Assembly: GCA_937901445.1 (NCBI GenBank)
Contig: CALDHY010000022.1
Coordinates: 1 to 64,000, forward strand
Source of the DNA: an uncultured Selenomonadales bacterium
GTDB taxonomy: Bacteria; Bacillota; Negativicutes; Selenomonadales; Selenomonadaceae
DNA length: 64,000 nt
Direction of reading: 5' to 3'
Within the stretch, counting starts at the first letter, position 1; each line of letters starts with the position of its first letter. Under the pieces are notes generated by a model. The model had not been told where the DNA came from. It worked only from the letters and a program-made list of their open reading frames with translations, and searched no databases. Shown here piece after piece: positions 9,876-19,414 of the stretch. Position numbers and translations under genes: made by a program.

Positions 9876-12800
9876 TCAAGCGTTAAATTTTTCTTTGAGA
9901 AATTGTTCAAATTTTTCTTCAAGAATATGATCGTAAAACTTGGGACGAATATTCGGAGCTTTTTGAACCATAGCGCGCAAATTTTTATGTAAAGTATCAA
10001 GCGTTGCAATATCGCTTACAAGACCGACGGCGCGCTCAATATAATCTTGCGGCGAATCAATGGAAACTGCAAGCCCTTCAAGCCCAAATTGTTTCAAAAT
10101 GCTGAGACCAAAACGGGTATTGCGTCTTTCGCCATAAAAAGTTACAACCGGCACACCCATATAAAGAGCGTCCAAAGTTGAGCTGTCGCCAACGTACGGG
10201 TACGAATCCAAAATTACGTCAATGTGAGTAAGTTCCGCCATATAATTATCAGTGGCAGGCTGAAATACAACTCTATCCATATTAAAGCCAAGTTTTTTCA
10301 TTCGATTGTAAAGTTGGTCGGCGGTTGTGTTGCTGACCAATTCCTGCGCCCGCATAAGCAAAACGGAGTTTGGCACGCGCTCCAGAATTTCTTTCCAGAT
10401 TTTTAACATATCGTCATTGATTTTTGGATAGCGGCAAATAATACCGAAAACAATATAATCACGTTTTGTACAGGGCGCGTATTGCGGTTTCGGCACGTCT
10501 TCACGCATTGCATAGCAAAATTGACTCGGCATATACAAAAGTTTTTCGGTAAAAAATTTATCATGTTCGCCGGGCGGATCCACAATTTCATCAGTTATGA
10601 AATAATCAAAGGCTTTCATTCCGGTAGTTGACATATAACCAATACCGCTGATTTGAACGGGAGCAGGTTTGTAGGCAAAAACCGGTAACACATTTCCGGC
10701 AGAATGTCCCGATAAATCTACAAGCACATCGATTGTATCATTGTGAATTTTTTCGGCAAGTTCGGCATAACTCAAATTTTTAACGTCAACAAAATTTGCA
10801 ACCTGTTTCTTGATAAGTTCGGTATAAACATCGTCATAAGGATTCAAGCTGTAGCAAGTAACTTCAACTTTATTTTTGTCGTGAGAAGCCAAAATTCCGT
10901 AAGAAACAGTAAAAATTTCATGTTGGCGGAAGTTGCCGGAAACATAGCCGATTTTAATTTTGCCTTCGCGTTTGTGATATTCTGTGTAAGGCTTAATATT
11001 TTCGATAAGTTTTTGATATTGGAAGTGCGCCGCCGCCAATTCTTCACTTGAAATATTTGTGAAGTGCAACGCCGAAAGCGCGGAACTTGTCAATTCGCAT
11101 TTTTCTTTGAAATTTTCGGTGAATTGCACTGCCTTATAGTAATTGTCAACTGAACTTTCATGGTTGCCGTTGTAAAGGTCTAACTTTGCCTGCAGTGAAT
11201 GATATTGCGCCAAAAAAGAATTTGTAAACTCTGAAAGGTCATGATCGCCTTGATAAATCGCACGTCCTGCCGCGCAAATTGCCTCGTAAGCTCCGGCGTA
11301 GTCCAAAAGTTTATCACGACAAACAGCCATAAATACCAAAATTTCAATATCGTGTTTTTTGTCGGCTTGCCGCGCCAACATTAAATTATAAAGTGCACGC
11401 TTGATATAGGTTGGATTTTCAAGTTTGCCCTTATTTGTGGCAGTTTTCATTTGTAAATATTTTTGAGCGCGGCTGTAATAAAATTCGGCTTGCTCTTCAG
11501 TAATTGGCGGTGCGTCTTGCGGAAATTCCGGCAATTCTTCGCCGTTAATCCACGCGTTGAAAATTTTTTCGTAAGCATCCTCGACTTCGCCCATATAAAT
11601 CATATCGTTCATAACCGGCGATTCTTCCATTTTGCGGCGTATCGTCAAATGATATTCGCGCACTCTGTCCCAATCGTTTGCAAGGTCAATGGCTTTTTGA
11701 ATGTATTCTTCTTCACTGAAGGCGCAAAGTTCACCAAGCCCGCAATTCATCAAAAGTGAATAACCGAAACGGGAATTGTGGCGTTCCTGTACCAAAGTTA
11801 TAACCGGCAACCCCATATAAAGCGCGTCACAAGTTGTACCGCCGCCGGGATAGGGGAAAGTATCCAGCGCAATATCTGCGCGAGTGTATTTGTGCAAATA
11901 TTTTTGTTCGTCTTGTTCATAAATTAATCTGTCAAGCGAAAGACCGGCATCTTGAATACGTTTCAGTGCTATATCTGTGCCGTATTTGTCACGAAAAGCT
12001 TTACCCTTCAAGTAAAGTTTTGAATTCGGCACGGCGTTTACAATTTTTGCCCAAACTCTTAAAGCTTCGTCTGTAACTTTTGTAAAATTATTGAAACTGA
12101 CAAAAGTAATATAGCCGTTTTTTGTACAGGGCGCAGGATTTATAATAGTTGGATCGTCATGCCACATATAGCAAAAATGACTGTGTTGCAGGCGTAACAT
12201 TTTTTCACTGAAGAATTTTTCATTCAAGCCGACGGGATCCGTGTACTTGTCAACCATAAAATAATCAACGGGCTTGAATCCGGTTGTATTGAACCAGCCG
12301 ATAGCACTGATAATTATTGGCGCGGGCTTGTGTGCAACAATATTCATAACATTATTTGCAGTGTGCCCGGAAAGGTCAACCAAAATATCAATTTCGTCAT
12401 CTTTGATACGTTTTGCGGCAACTATGGAAGAATCAAAGCGAATATTCACGTAGTGGTCAACGCTTTTTTTAAAATCTTCAGTTACTGCATCTTCCTTGTT
12501 TTTGGCGTAAAGATAAACTTCAAAACGGGATTTATCATAGCATTTATAAAAAGCGTAACTGAAAAAAGCTACAACGTGGCGGCGAATATCCGGACCGATA
12601 TAGCCGATACGCAATTTTTCATGGCGCGGGTGAGTGGCGGGATTGTGAATAAATTTTTCGGCAGTTTCATAAAGTTTATTAAAGCCGCAAATTTCCTCAA
12701 ACATTTTTTCACGGCTGACGTTGACATTATGCAAACTGAAAAGAAAATTGCTGTAATCTTCGCGCTGGATTCTGTCAATGAAGGTGCGAGCATTCGGATC

Positions 12801-13280
12801 CAGATTAGCTTCAGGATTTTCTTTTGCGCTAAGTTCATAATATTTCAAAGAATTTGGCGCGTCGCCGGCGTAGCGGTAAGCATGACCCAAAATATTATAT
12901 ATCATCATTTTTGTAAGTAAATCCAATCCCGGCAACGTCAAGGCTTTTTCAGAATAATAAATACAGCCGCCGTAATCCTGTTTTAAATCGCAAACACGGG
13001 AGCGCAAAAATAATCTGTAGGGAGTCGGCGGAAAATTTTGCTCAAGGTAAGTTACAGCTGCATCTGCTTCATCGCGTTTGCTGTAGTCTACGTAAATTGA
13101 AGCAACTTTTTCGGCGGGTACAGGAGTAGTCGGCTTGAGTTCGGCAATGGCTTTTACTGTTTCCAATGTTTTGGCTTCATCGTGAACTTTGCCGTGATAG
13201 TAAAATAATTCTTCCATTAACTTGGCAATTTTTTTCTGTTTCTTTTCAACGTCTTTTTTATTGACTTTGATTTTGCGCAA
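9876..13280 (-). CDS. Tandem double GT41 (O-GlcNAc transferase-like) glycosyltransferase with TPR regions
   Basis: A protein of 1134 residues made of two similar halves. Each has a helical TPR-like stretch followed by a GT41 catalytic domain. Domain 1 (about residues 200-590) shows LRIGYIGPDIRRHVVAFFSY, ILVDLSGHTANNVMN, PAPIIISAIGWFNTTG and DTFPYPGGGTTCDALYMG. Domain 2 (about 775-1130) shows IKIGYVSGNFRQHEIFTVSY, VLVDLSGHSAGNVLP, GIGYMSTTGM and DSYPYVGDSSTLDALYMG. GT41 enzymes move a sugar from UDP-sugar to serine/threonine, and in bacteria often act on flagellin or adhesins. Domain 2 has lost the GGGTT donor-site block, so the halves may differ in activity. The frame opens at a TTG that overlaps the GGAGG site; the TTG at 13280 is correctly spaced. 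Confidence 0.88.
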   Translation of the reverse strand: MRKIKVNKKDVEKKQKKIAKLMEELFYYHGKVHDEAKTLETVKAIAELKPTTPVPAEKVASIYVDYSKRDEADAAVTYLEQNFPPTPYRLFLRSRVCDLKQDYGGCIYYSEKALTLPGLDLLTKMMIYNILGHAYRYAGDAPNSLKYYELSAKENPEANLDPNARTFIDRIQREDYSNFLFSLHNVNVSREKMFEEICGFNKLYETAEKFIHNPATHPRHEKLRIGYIGPDIRRHVVAFFSYAFYKCYDKSRFEVYLYAKNKEDAVTEDFKKSVDHYVNIRFDSSIVAAKRIKDDEIDILVDLSGHTANNVMNIVAHKPAPIIISAIGWFNTTGFKPVDYFMVDKYTDPVGLNEKFFSEKMLRLQHSHFCYMWHDDPTIINPAPCTKNGYITFVSFNNFTKVTDEALRVWAKIVNAVPNSKLYLKGKAFRDKYGTDIALKRIQDAGLSLDRLIYEQDEQKYLHKYTRADIALDTFPYPGGGTTCDALYMGLPVITLVQERHNSRFGYSLLMNCGLGELCAFSEEEYIQKAIDLANDWDRVREYHLTIRRKMEESPVMNDMIYMGEVEDAYEKIFNAWINGEELPEFPQDAPPITEEQAEFYYSRAQKYLQMKTATNKGKLENPTYIKRALYNLMLARQADKKHDIEILVFMAVCRDKLLDYAGAYEAICAAGRAIYQGDHDLSEFTNSFLAQYHSLQAKLDLYNGNHESSVDNYYKAVQFTENFKEKCELTSSALSALHFTNISSEELAAAHFQYQKLIENIKPYTEYHKREGKIKIGYVSGNFRQHEIFTVSYGILASHDKNKVEVTCYSLNPYDDVYTELIKKQVANFVDVKNLSYAELAEKIHNDTIDVLVDLSGHSAGNVLPVFAYKPAPVQISGIGYMSTTGMKAFDYFITDEIVDPPGEHDKFFTEKLLYMPSQFCYAMREDVPKPQYAPCTKRDYIVFGIICRYPKINDDMLKIWKEILERVPNSVLLMRAQELVSNTTADQLYNRMKKLGFNMDRVVFQPATDNYMAELTHIDVILDSYPYVGDSSTLDALYMGVPVVTFYGERRNTRFGLSILKQFGLEGLAVSIDSPQDYIERAVGLVSDIATLDTLHKNLRAMVQKAPNIRPKFYDHILEEKFEQFLKEKFNA

Positions 13281-13360
13281 TTTATTAACCTCCAAAAAAT
13301 TTCTTGCAAAATATTTATCGTTAAACCATAATTTTAAATAAATTTGAAAAAATCGAAAGT

Positions 13361-13366
13361 ATTATA
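13361..13366 (-). promoter_or_regulatory. Extended -10 promoter element of the GT41 gene
   Basis: On the minus strand TGCTATAAT lies about 75 bases before the GT41 start. No good -35 is seen, but the TGN extension supports a promoter. Confidence 0.5.
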
Positions 13367-13399
13367 GCACAAGGCAAATTTTTATGATAGTTTTTTTGC

Positions 13400-13428
13400 A
13401 AATAAAAAATCGCCGAAATATCCGGCGG
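13400..13428 (-). terminator. Terminator after the small membrane protein gene
   Basis: Minus-strand CGCCG-GATATTT-CGGCG (13411-13427) followed by ATTTTTTATTT. Confidence 0.75.
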
Positions 13429-13449
13429 TTTAACTTTTGGGGCGGAGAG

Positions 13450-13644
13450 TTATTTTTTGCCGCGCCGCTTTAAAAAGCTTAAAACTACAAATCCAAGCGC
13501 AATTCCGCCAATAATATAAACGTCATTTTGTTTGAAAAAAATTTCGGAGCCGTCGCCGCTCCACTTTATATAAATCGCAATGACTACCGCAATTACTACA
13601 AGCACGTTTGAAAGTTGCCGCGCCCGCTTTTTAAAAAAATCCAT
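13450..13644 (-). CDS. Small two-span membrane protein of unknown function
   Basis: A 64-residue protein starting MDFFKKRARQL at an ATG behind AAGGTG. It has two hydrophobic segments, VLVVIAVVIAIYIKW and VYIIGGIALGFVVLSFL, joined by a short polar loop, and ends in KRRGKK, which predicts cytoplasmic termini. It has its own terminator and lies divergently to the YgbA-like gene. I do not recognise a family; the ten codons upstream of this ATG are probably not translated. Confidence 0.65.
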   Translation of the reverse strand: MDFFKKRARQLSNVLVVIAVVIAIYIKWSGDGSEIFFKQNDVYIIGGIALGFVVLSFLKRRGKK

Positions 13645-13722
13645 AATTTTACACCTTGCTTTTATCTTAATCAACGCTTAAAATGTACAAAGTTTACACT
13701 CGAAAGGAGTTAGCTTGAACAA

Positions 13723-14217
13723 ATGGGTATACTCGATAAATTGAAAAAAATTCTTCCAAAACGTAAGGAACCCGAAATTAAAAATACCGTACCGAAAGAA
13801 AAAGAAAATATCCGCAAAACTTTTGGCGTCTATTGCAACGCAAATCACGGCACGACAGATAATAAACTTTGTCCGAAATGTACCGCACTTTTAACAACGG
13901 TAATGTTGAAAATTCAACGTTGCCCTTACGGTATTTCTAAGCCAATTTGTGACGCCTGCGAAACGCCCTGTTTTGGCGAAAACGCCACAAATGAATTTCG
14001 CTCCGTCATGAAGGCAGGACAGAAAAAAATGCTCCTCTCGCACCCGTTAATGGCAGTCAAACACAAGCTCGCCGGACTCGGCGCAGAATACGCCAAAATG
14101 CAACGCGATAAAAAATCTACCGAAAAACAAAAGGCACAAGAGGAAAAAGTTAAATCCAAAATCGCCAACGCTACTCGTTCGCCAAAAAAATCTTCAAAAA
14201 AACATAAGAAGAAGTAG
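13723..14217 (+). CDS. YgbA-like protein (nitrous oxide-stimulated promoter family)
   Basis: A 164-residue protein whose central part matches the YgbA_NO family. It has YCNANHGTTDNKLCPKCTALL, QRCPYGISKPICDACETPCF and FRSVMKAGQKKMLLSHPLMA (about residues 32-115). The cysteine pattern C..C-PxG..K..C..C..C could hold a metal. The C-terminus is a Lys-rich tail ending SSKKHKKK, absent from the short E. coli homologue. Function in the family is unclear; E. coli ygbA is under NsrR control and linked to nitrosative stress. The TAG stop is the first triplet of a type B repeat. Confidence 0.75.
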   Translation: MGILDKLKKILPKRKEPEIKNTVPKEKENIRKTFGVYCNANHGTTDNKLCPKCTALLTTVMLKIQRCPYGISKPICDACETPCFGENATNEFRSVMKAGQKKMLLSHPLMAVKHKLAGLGAEYAKMQRDKKSTEKQKAQEEKVKSKIANATRSPKKSSKKHKKK

Positions 14218-14277
14218 TGCGGTAGTGGGATAGTGTGGTAGTGTGGTAGTGGGATAGTAAATACTACAATACTACTA
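14215..14277. repeat. Type B array (8-nt unit), copy 1
   Basis: TAGTGCGG, TAGTGGGA, TAGTGTGG, TAGTGTGG, TAGTGGGA, TAGTAAA, then a short opposed arm TACTACAATACTACTAAA. The array provides the stop codons of both convergent flanking genes. Confidence 0.85.
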
Positions 14278-15975
14278 AATTTGAGTGCTTAAGGAGTCGT
14301 ATTTGTCGAAAAGCGCGTTAAAATCTTTGACTGCAAGCGGCTTTGAAAAATAATAGCCTTGAATGTCCACAGAGCCCATATTCATAATATAATCAAGTTG
14401 CGTTTGAGTTTCGACGCCTTCAGTTACAACGCCCATCCCCAATTCTTTTGCAAGCCCGATTATCATTAATAAAATTGTACGCGCACGCTCGGAATGTTCA
14501 ATTTCACGCACAAACGCCATATCAACTTTCAAAACGTCAATATCAATATTTTTTAACATATTCAGTGAAGAATAACCGCTGCCGAAATCGTCCATCAAAA
14601 TTGGGAAGCCGTTTTCTTTGAACTGATTTATTATTTTTAAAAGTTGTTGCGGGTTGTCGGTATAAGCACTTTCTGTAACTTCCAATTTCAGCATCCACGA
14701 TTCAAGGTCGTACTTTTTCAGCAGATTCAACAGGAAAATTAATAAATCGTAGCTGTAAAAATTCAACCGTGAAACATTGACTGAAACGGGTACAATTTTT
14801 TTGCCCGCGTCAATCCTTGAACGCAAAAATTTACAAACTGTCTCCCATACAAATCTGTCAAGCTTGACAATAAAACCGTTGCGCTCAAATACCGGAATAA
14901 AATAACCGGGACTAATCATACCGCTTTCAGGGTGGAACCAACGCACCAACGCCTCCGCGCTGACAATTTCATTTGTTTCAGGGCGGTAAATAGGTTGAAG
15001 AAAAATTGTAAACTGATTGTCTTTCAGCGCAAATTCCATATCACGAACAATCATCTGTTCCTTAAGCATTCTTTCACGCATTCCGGCGTCATAAAAATTA
15101 TAGCGGCGGACGTAATTGCCCTTGATTTTATTCAACGCCATTGACGCGCGGTCGCACATTTGGTCGACGGGAATAGTTGCATCAATTACGGGATAAACGC
15201 CGGCGAAAAATAAAATGTTGTGGCTGATTCCGAGCGTGCGAATTGTATCGTCAATTTCTTTAATAAGCCTGTCCATATCAAGCGTATCTTGCGGCACGCA
15301 CAAAACAAAATGGTCGGCTTCAATTCTGCCGGAAATTCCAACTGAAGGATTAATTTTTTTCAGAAAATAAGAGGCGGCTGTCTTCAAAATCAAATTGCCG
15401 GTTTCAGTATGAAATAAATCATTTACAACTTTGAAACAGCTGATGTCAAGGTAGACAATGCAATATTGAACTTCCGGGTTTTCGTGAATCAGCACGGCGG
15501 CTTTTTCGTAAAACGCCTCACGATTATAAAGCCCCGTCAGTTGGTCAATTTCAATGTAATGATTCATTTCTTTAATTTGCTTGTCTTTTACTTCCTGCTG
15601 ATAATGGGCGATAACACTTTTAATTCTGCATTTTACGATAATGTCACTAAAAGGCATGGTAATAAATTCTGTTGCGCCGAGTTCCATTGCACGAGCTACG
15701 CTGTCCAAATCGCCGTATTGTACTATTGCCAGTATTGGAAGATTTTTATAGCGGTTGTCCTGCGCGATATTTTTTATAAAGTCGAAACCGTCCATAATTT
15801 GAAGATTTAAAGCAACCATTACAACTTCAACCTTGTGATTAGTTAAAGCGTTGAAACATTCATAATCGTTATCAGCCGAAATTATAATGTACTTGTCCTT
15901 AAAAATAACTTCCAATTCGTCGTGAATGTTTTTGTCTGCGCCTGCCAAAAGTATTATTGGTAAAACTTTTTCCAT
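14275..15975 (-). CDS. Receiver-GGDEF-EAL protein, probable c-di-GMP phosphodiesterase
   Basis: A 566-residue cytoplasmic protein in three parts. Residues 1-125 form a receiver domain in which the usual phospho-acceptor position reads ALNLQIMDG, so the aspartate appears to be alanine. Residues 135-290 form a GGDEF domain whose signature reads EADHF, which should abolish cyclase activity. Residues 310-560 form an EAL domain with intact catalytic blocks: EALVRW, VNVSRLNF, LEVTESAY, LMDDFGSGYSS, LKVDMAFV, TEGVET and QGYYFSKPL. The likely output is c-di-GMP breakdown controlled by something other than phosphorylation. It is divergent from the FIST hybrid kinase. Confidence 0.9.
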   Translation of the reverse strand: MEKVLPIILLAGADKNIHDELEVIFKDKYIIISADNDYECFNALTNHKVEVVMVALNLQIMDGFDFIKNIAQDNRYKNLPILAIVQYGDLDSVARAMELGATEFITMPFSDIIVKCRIKSVIAHYQQEVKDKQIKEMNHYIEIDQLTGLYNREAFYEKAAVLIHENPEVQYCIVYLDISCFKVVNDLFHTETGNLILKTAASYFLKKINPSVGISGRIEADHFVLCVPQDTLDMDRLIKEIDDTIRTLGISHNILFFAGVYPVIDATIPVDQMCDRASMALNKIKGNYVRRYNFYDAGMRERMLKEQMIVRDMEFALKDNQFTIFLQPIYRPETNEIVSAEALVRWFHPESGMISPGYFIPVFERNGFIVKLDRFVWETVCKFLRSRIDAGKKIVPVSVNVSRLNFYSYDLLIFLLNLLKKYDLESWMLKLEVTESAYTDNPQQLLKIINQFKENGFPILMDDFGSGYSSLNMLKNIDIDVLKVDMAFVREIEHSERARTILLMIIGLAKELGMGVVTEGVETQTQLDYIMNMGSVDIQGYYFSKPLAVKDFNALFDKYDSLSTQI

Positions 15976-16046
15976 ATCGTCGCCTCATTTCTGAAATTCT
16001 TTGTATAATATTAACACTTTGAATAATTTTTAACAACAAAATATTT

Positions 16047-16072
16047 TTCGCCTTAAGTGGCGAATTTTTTTT
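16047..16072 (+). terminator. Terminator-like hairpin ahead of the FIST kinase gene
   Basis: TTCGCC-TTAAGT-GGCGAA followed by eight T, ending 35 bases before the FIST gene start. No plus-strand gene precedes it, so it may act as an attenuator on a leader or block stray transcription. Confidence 0.5.
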
Positions 16073-16106
16073 AATATGTTATAATTTTTTAAAGGAAGTG
16101 AACGTT

Positions 16107-19100
16107 TTGAAACAAATTACCTACAGGATAGAAAATGAGCCGGATTTTTGTAAATGGATTGAAGAAGTCCGCCAAAGTGAAGATTATAAAAAAGCAAAAA
16201 CCGTTTTGTTTAAAGTTTTGACGGCGCAATTTCTGGACGAATATTCAAAAGATATGTACCAAAAAATGAAACAAATTTTCACAAAGGCAAAAATCGTCGG
16301 CGTATCAATGACAAATTTTTCCGTCAAAAACTTTTCCAACGATGCAAGCTCCAAAGAATGGCGAGAAAATTTTAAAAGCTTGCTTGAAAAATATGTGCTG
16401 ATAAGTTGCGTCTACTTTGATTCATCAGATATAAAAATTTTTGAAGTTGACTCCGCTGAAGTTGACAGCATAACGGCAACGGCGATTGAATTAAATCAGC
16501 AACTAAAACAAATTCAAAATTTAAAAGGCGTCGAAGTTTTATGCGCGGGAGCTAAAGGACGAGTTGCACCATTTTTGGAACTTTTAACAAGCGGCTTGGA
16601 AGATATTCCTTTTTTCGGCGCGGAAGCCGGAATGGTTGAAACTCAAGAAATAAAATGCAAATTTAAGCGCACAATTCAGGCAATAGACAGTAAGGGCGTT
16701 TCTCAATACATTATAAGCGAAAGGCAACACGACGCCGGCGCAATTCTTATAGCTTACATTGGCGAAGATTTACACATTAAAGCCGAATATAATTTTGGCT
16801 GGAAACCTATTGGCAAAGAAATGACTGTTACCGAAACTTTGGGGATTAACGGCGTGGCGAAAATTGACGACGTACCCGCAATGGAAATTTACAAAAAATA
16901 TTTGAACATTGAGCCTAACGAATTTTTGCTGATGAATGTTTTTGATTTTCCCTTTGTAGTGAATCGCGGCGGCTTGCCTGTATCACGTGTTGCCGGCGTT
17001 TACGATGAAGGCGGGCGGCTTTATATGACAGGCGATATTAAGCAGGGCGAAAAAATCCGCTTGAGTTACGGCAATGCCGAAGAAATTTTACAGGAAACTT
17101 GGCAAACTTCCGAAAAAATGAGAATGTTTGAACCGCAAGCGATTTTTGCTTATATTTGCGGGGCGCGTGCGGCTTTTTTGGGTGATGATTCAACCCGTGA
17201 AATGAAAGATTTTCTGCGAATTGTACCGGAGGCGGTTTACTGTTTCGGCAGCGGCGAAATTTATAAATATCAAGGCAGAGGCGGGCAACTTGCAACCGCG
17301 CTTGTTTCTGTCGGAATGCGTGAAGGCGAAACTTGCCGCTGTTACAGTCTTTTTATCAGACAAAATGAAAACGCCGTAAAAAATCCAATGCTGCCGCTTT
17401 CAAAACGCCTTGCCGCTTTTCTGAACGCTGTTACAACTGATTTAATGGAGTCTAAGGCAAAATTCAAAGAAGCCGCGCTTGCCGCCGAAGCTGCAAATAA
17501 ATCTAAATCTCAATTCCTTTCAAATATGAGCCACGAAATACGCACGCCAATTAACGCTATTCTTGGAATGAATGAAATGATACTGCGCGAGGCACCAAAT
17601 GAAAATATTTTGGAATACGCCGAAAATATTCGTACCGCCGGAAATACTTTACTTAGTATTGTCAACGATATTTTAGACTTTTCAAAGATTGAAGCCGGCA
17701 AAATGGAAATTATCCCCGTCGAATACGCGCTTAGTTCCCTGCTGAATGACTTGGTTAATATGATTCAAAAACGCGCCGAAAAGAAGGGCTTGACATTTTA
17801 CATTAACGCAAATGAAAATTTACCGAGTGAACTTTTCGGCGACGAAATAAGAATTAAGCAAGTTGTTACAAACATTTTAACAAACGCCGTAAAATACACC
17901 GAAAAAGGCAGCGTAACTTTGACTGTCAGCTTTACCAAAATTGAAGAAAATAAAATCAAAATTTTCTTCAGCGTCAACGATACGGGAATTGGAATTAAGC
18001 CGGAAGATATTAAAAAACTTTTCAGCGCGTTTGAACGTATCGAAGAAAAACGCAACCGCACAATCGAAGGTACGGGCTTGGGAATGAATATTACTCAACG
18101 CCTTTTGAACATGATGGGCAGTGAACTTGAAGTACACAGCGTTTACGGCAAAGGTTCAAATTTCAGTTTTGAAATTGAACAGCGCGTCGTTAATTGGCAC
18201 AAACTCGGCAACTTTGAAGAAAATTTCAAACACGCTTTAAGCCAACATAAAAAGTACCGTGAAAAATTTACCGCGCCCAATGCAAAAATTTTGGTTGTCG
18301 ATGATACGGTTATGAATTTAACTGTTGTAAAAGGACTTTTGAAACAAACTAAAATTCAAATCGACACGGCGGACAGCGGCTACGAATGCTTGGGAATGGT
18401 TACGAAAAACAAGTACGATATAATTTTCTTGGATCACAGAATGCCGGGTATTGACGGTATCGAAACTTTACACCGTATGAAAGAAATGCATAACAACATA
18501 AATCAAGAAACGCCGGTAATTTCTTTGACGGCAAACGCAATTTCAGGCGCGCGTAGACAGTACATTGACGCGGGATTTCAAGATTATCTTACCAAGCCGA
18601 TTGACAGTGAAAAACTTGAGGCTATGATAATTGAATATTTGCCGCCGGAAAAAGTTCAATCTGTAGACGAAAATTCAGCCGCTGAAGAAAATATTTCTGA
18701 AGAAACTTTGCCGGATTGGTTAAAAAAGGTTGACTGCTTGAACGTTGAGGACGGCTTACAACATTGCGGCAGCGTTGATTCTTACCTTGACGCCTTAACG
18801 GTTTTTGCGCAGTCCGTAATTTCCGGCGCAAAAGAAATAGCCAATTTTTATAAAGTTGCAGATTGGAAAAACTATACAACGAAAGTACACGCGCTAAAAA
18901 GTTCTGCGCGAGTCATTGGCGCAAATGAACTTTCAGAAAAGGCGCGGCGGCTTGAAGATGCGGGCAACAGCGGCTACATTAACGAAATTCAAAAAGATAC
19001 CGACGGCTTGCTTGAACTTTATATAAGTATGGCAGAAAAACTTTCGCCGCTTTTACAAACTGAAGATGACGACGCAGATAAACCGCTGATTGACGCTGAT

Positions 19101-19289
19101 AATTTGGCGGAGGCTTATGAGGCGTTGCAAGGCGCGGCGGCAGAATTTGACTACGATACAGCGCAAATGGTACTTGAATCTTTGGCAGATTATAAACTTC
19201 CCGCTGCTGAAAAAGAAAAATTTGAAAAAATTAAATCTGCTGTCAACAAGCCGGATTGGGAAGAATTGGGCAGTTTGTTAGCCGGTTAA
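16107..19289 (+). CDS. FIST-domain hybrid sensor histidine kinase with receiver and Hpt domains
   Basis: A protein of about 1060 residues. The N-terminal 370 residues resemble FIST sensory domains (FIST N then FIST C), thought to bind small ligands such as amino acids. The kinase core follows: H-box SNMSHEIRTPINAILG, N-box NILTNAVKY, DTGIGI and GTGLGMNI. A receiver domain has VVDDTVMN, phospho-acceptor FLDHRMPGIDG and DYLTKPID. A C-terminal Hpt domain has VHALKSSARVIGA. It is thus a full phosphorelay in one protein, without transmembrane segments. The GTG at 16098 overlaps the AAGGAAG site, so the TTG at 16107 is chosen. The neighbouring EAL protein has a dead receiver, so it is not an obvious phosphorelay target. 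Confidence 0.9.
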   Translation: MKQITYRIENEPDFCKWIEEVRQSEDYKKAKTVLFKVLTAQFLDEYSKDMYQKMKQIFTKAKIVGVSMTNFSVKNFSNDASSKEWRENFKSLLEKYVLISCVYFDSSDIKIFEVDSAEVDSITATAIELNQQLKQIQNLKGVEVLCAGAKGRVAPFLELLTSGLEDIPFFGAEAGMVETQEIKCKFKRTIQAIDSKGVSQYIISERQHDAGAILIAYIGEDLHIKAEYNFGWKPIGKEMTVTETLGINGVAKIDDVPAMEIYKKYLNIEPNEFLLMNVFDFPFVVNRGGLPVSRVAGVYDEGGRLYMTGDIKQGEKIRLSYGNAEEILQETWQTSEKMRMFEPQAIFAYICGARAAFLGDDSTREMKDFLRIVPEAVYCFGSGEIYKYQGRGGQLATALVSVGMREGETCRCYSLFIRQNENAVKNPMLPLSKRLAAFLNAVTTDLMESKAKFKEAALAAEAANKSKSQFLSNMSHEIRTPINAILGMNEMILREAPNENILEYAENIRTAGNTLLSIVNDILDFSKIEAGKMEIIPVEYALSSLLNDLVNMIQKRAEKKGLTFYINANENLPSELFGDEIRIKQVVTNILTNAVKYTEKGSVTLTVSFTKIEENKIKIFFSVNDTGIGIKPEDIKKLFSAFERIEEKRNRTIEGTGLGMNITQRLLNMMGSELEVHSVYGKGSNFSFEIEQRVVNWHKLGNFEENFKHALSQHKKYREKFTAPNAKILVVDDTVMNLTVVKGLLKQTKIQIDTADSGYECLGMVTKNKYDIIFLDHRMPGIDGIETLHRMKEMHNNINQETPVISLTANAISGARRQYIDAGFQDYLTKPIDSEKLEAMIIEYLPPEKVQSVDENSAAEENISEETLPDWLKKVDCLNVEDGLQHCGSVDSYLDALTVFAQSVISGAKEIANFYKVADWKNYTTKVHALKSSARVIGANELSEKARRLEDAGNSGYINEIQKDTDGLLELYISMAEKLSPLLQTEDDDADKPLIDADNLAEAYEALQGAAAEFDYDTAQMVLESLADYKLPAAEKEKFEKIKSAVNKPDWEELGSLLAG

Positions 19290-19414
19290 AAATCGATTTA
19301 AACGCGCCTGAAGGGGTCTACAAGCGACGTTTGCCCTTCGACTGATATAAAACCATTAACGCAAATTTTAACCCGCCTGATTTTCAAATTTAAAGCTTAC
19401 AAGGAGTTAAAACT

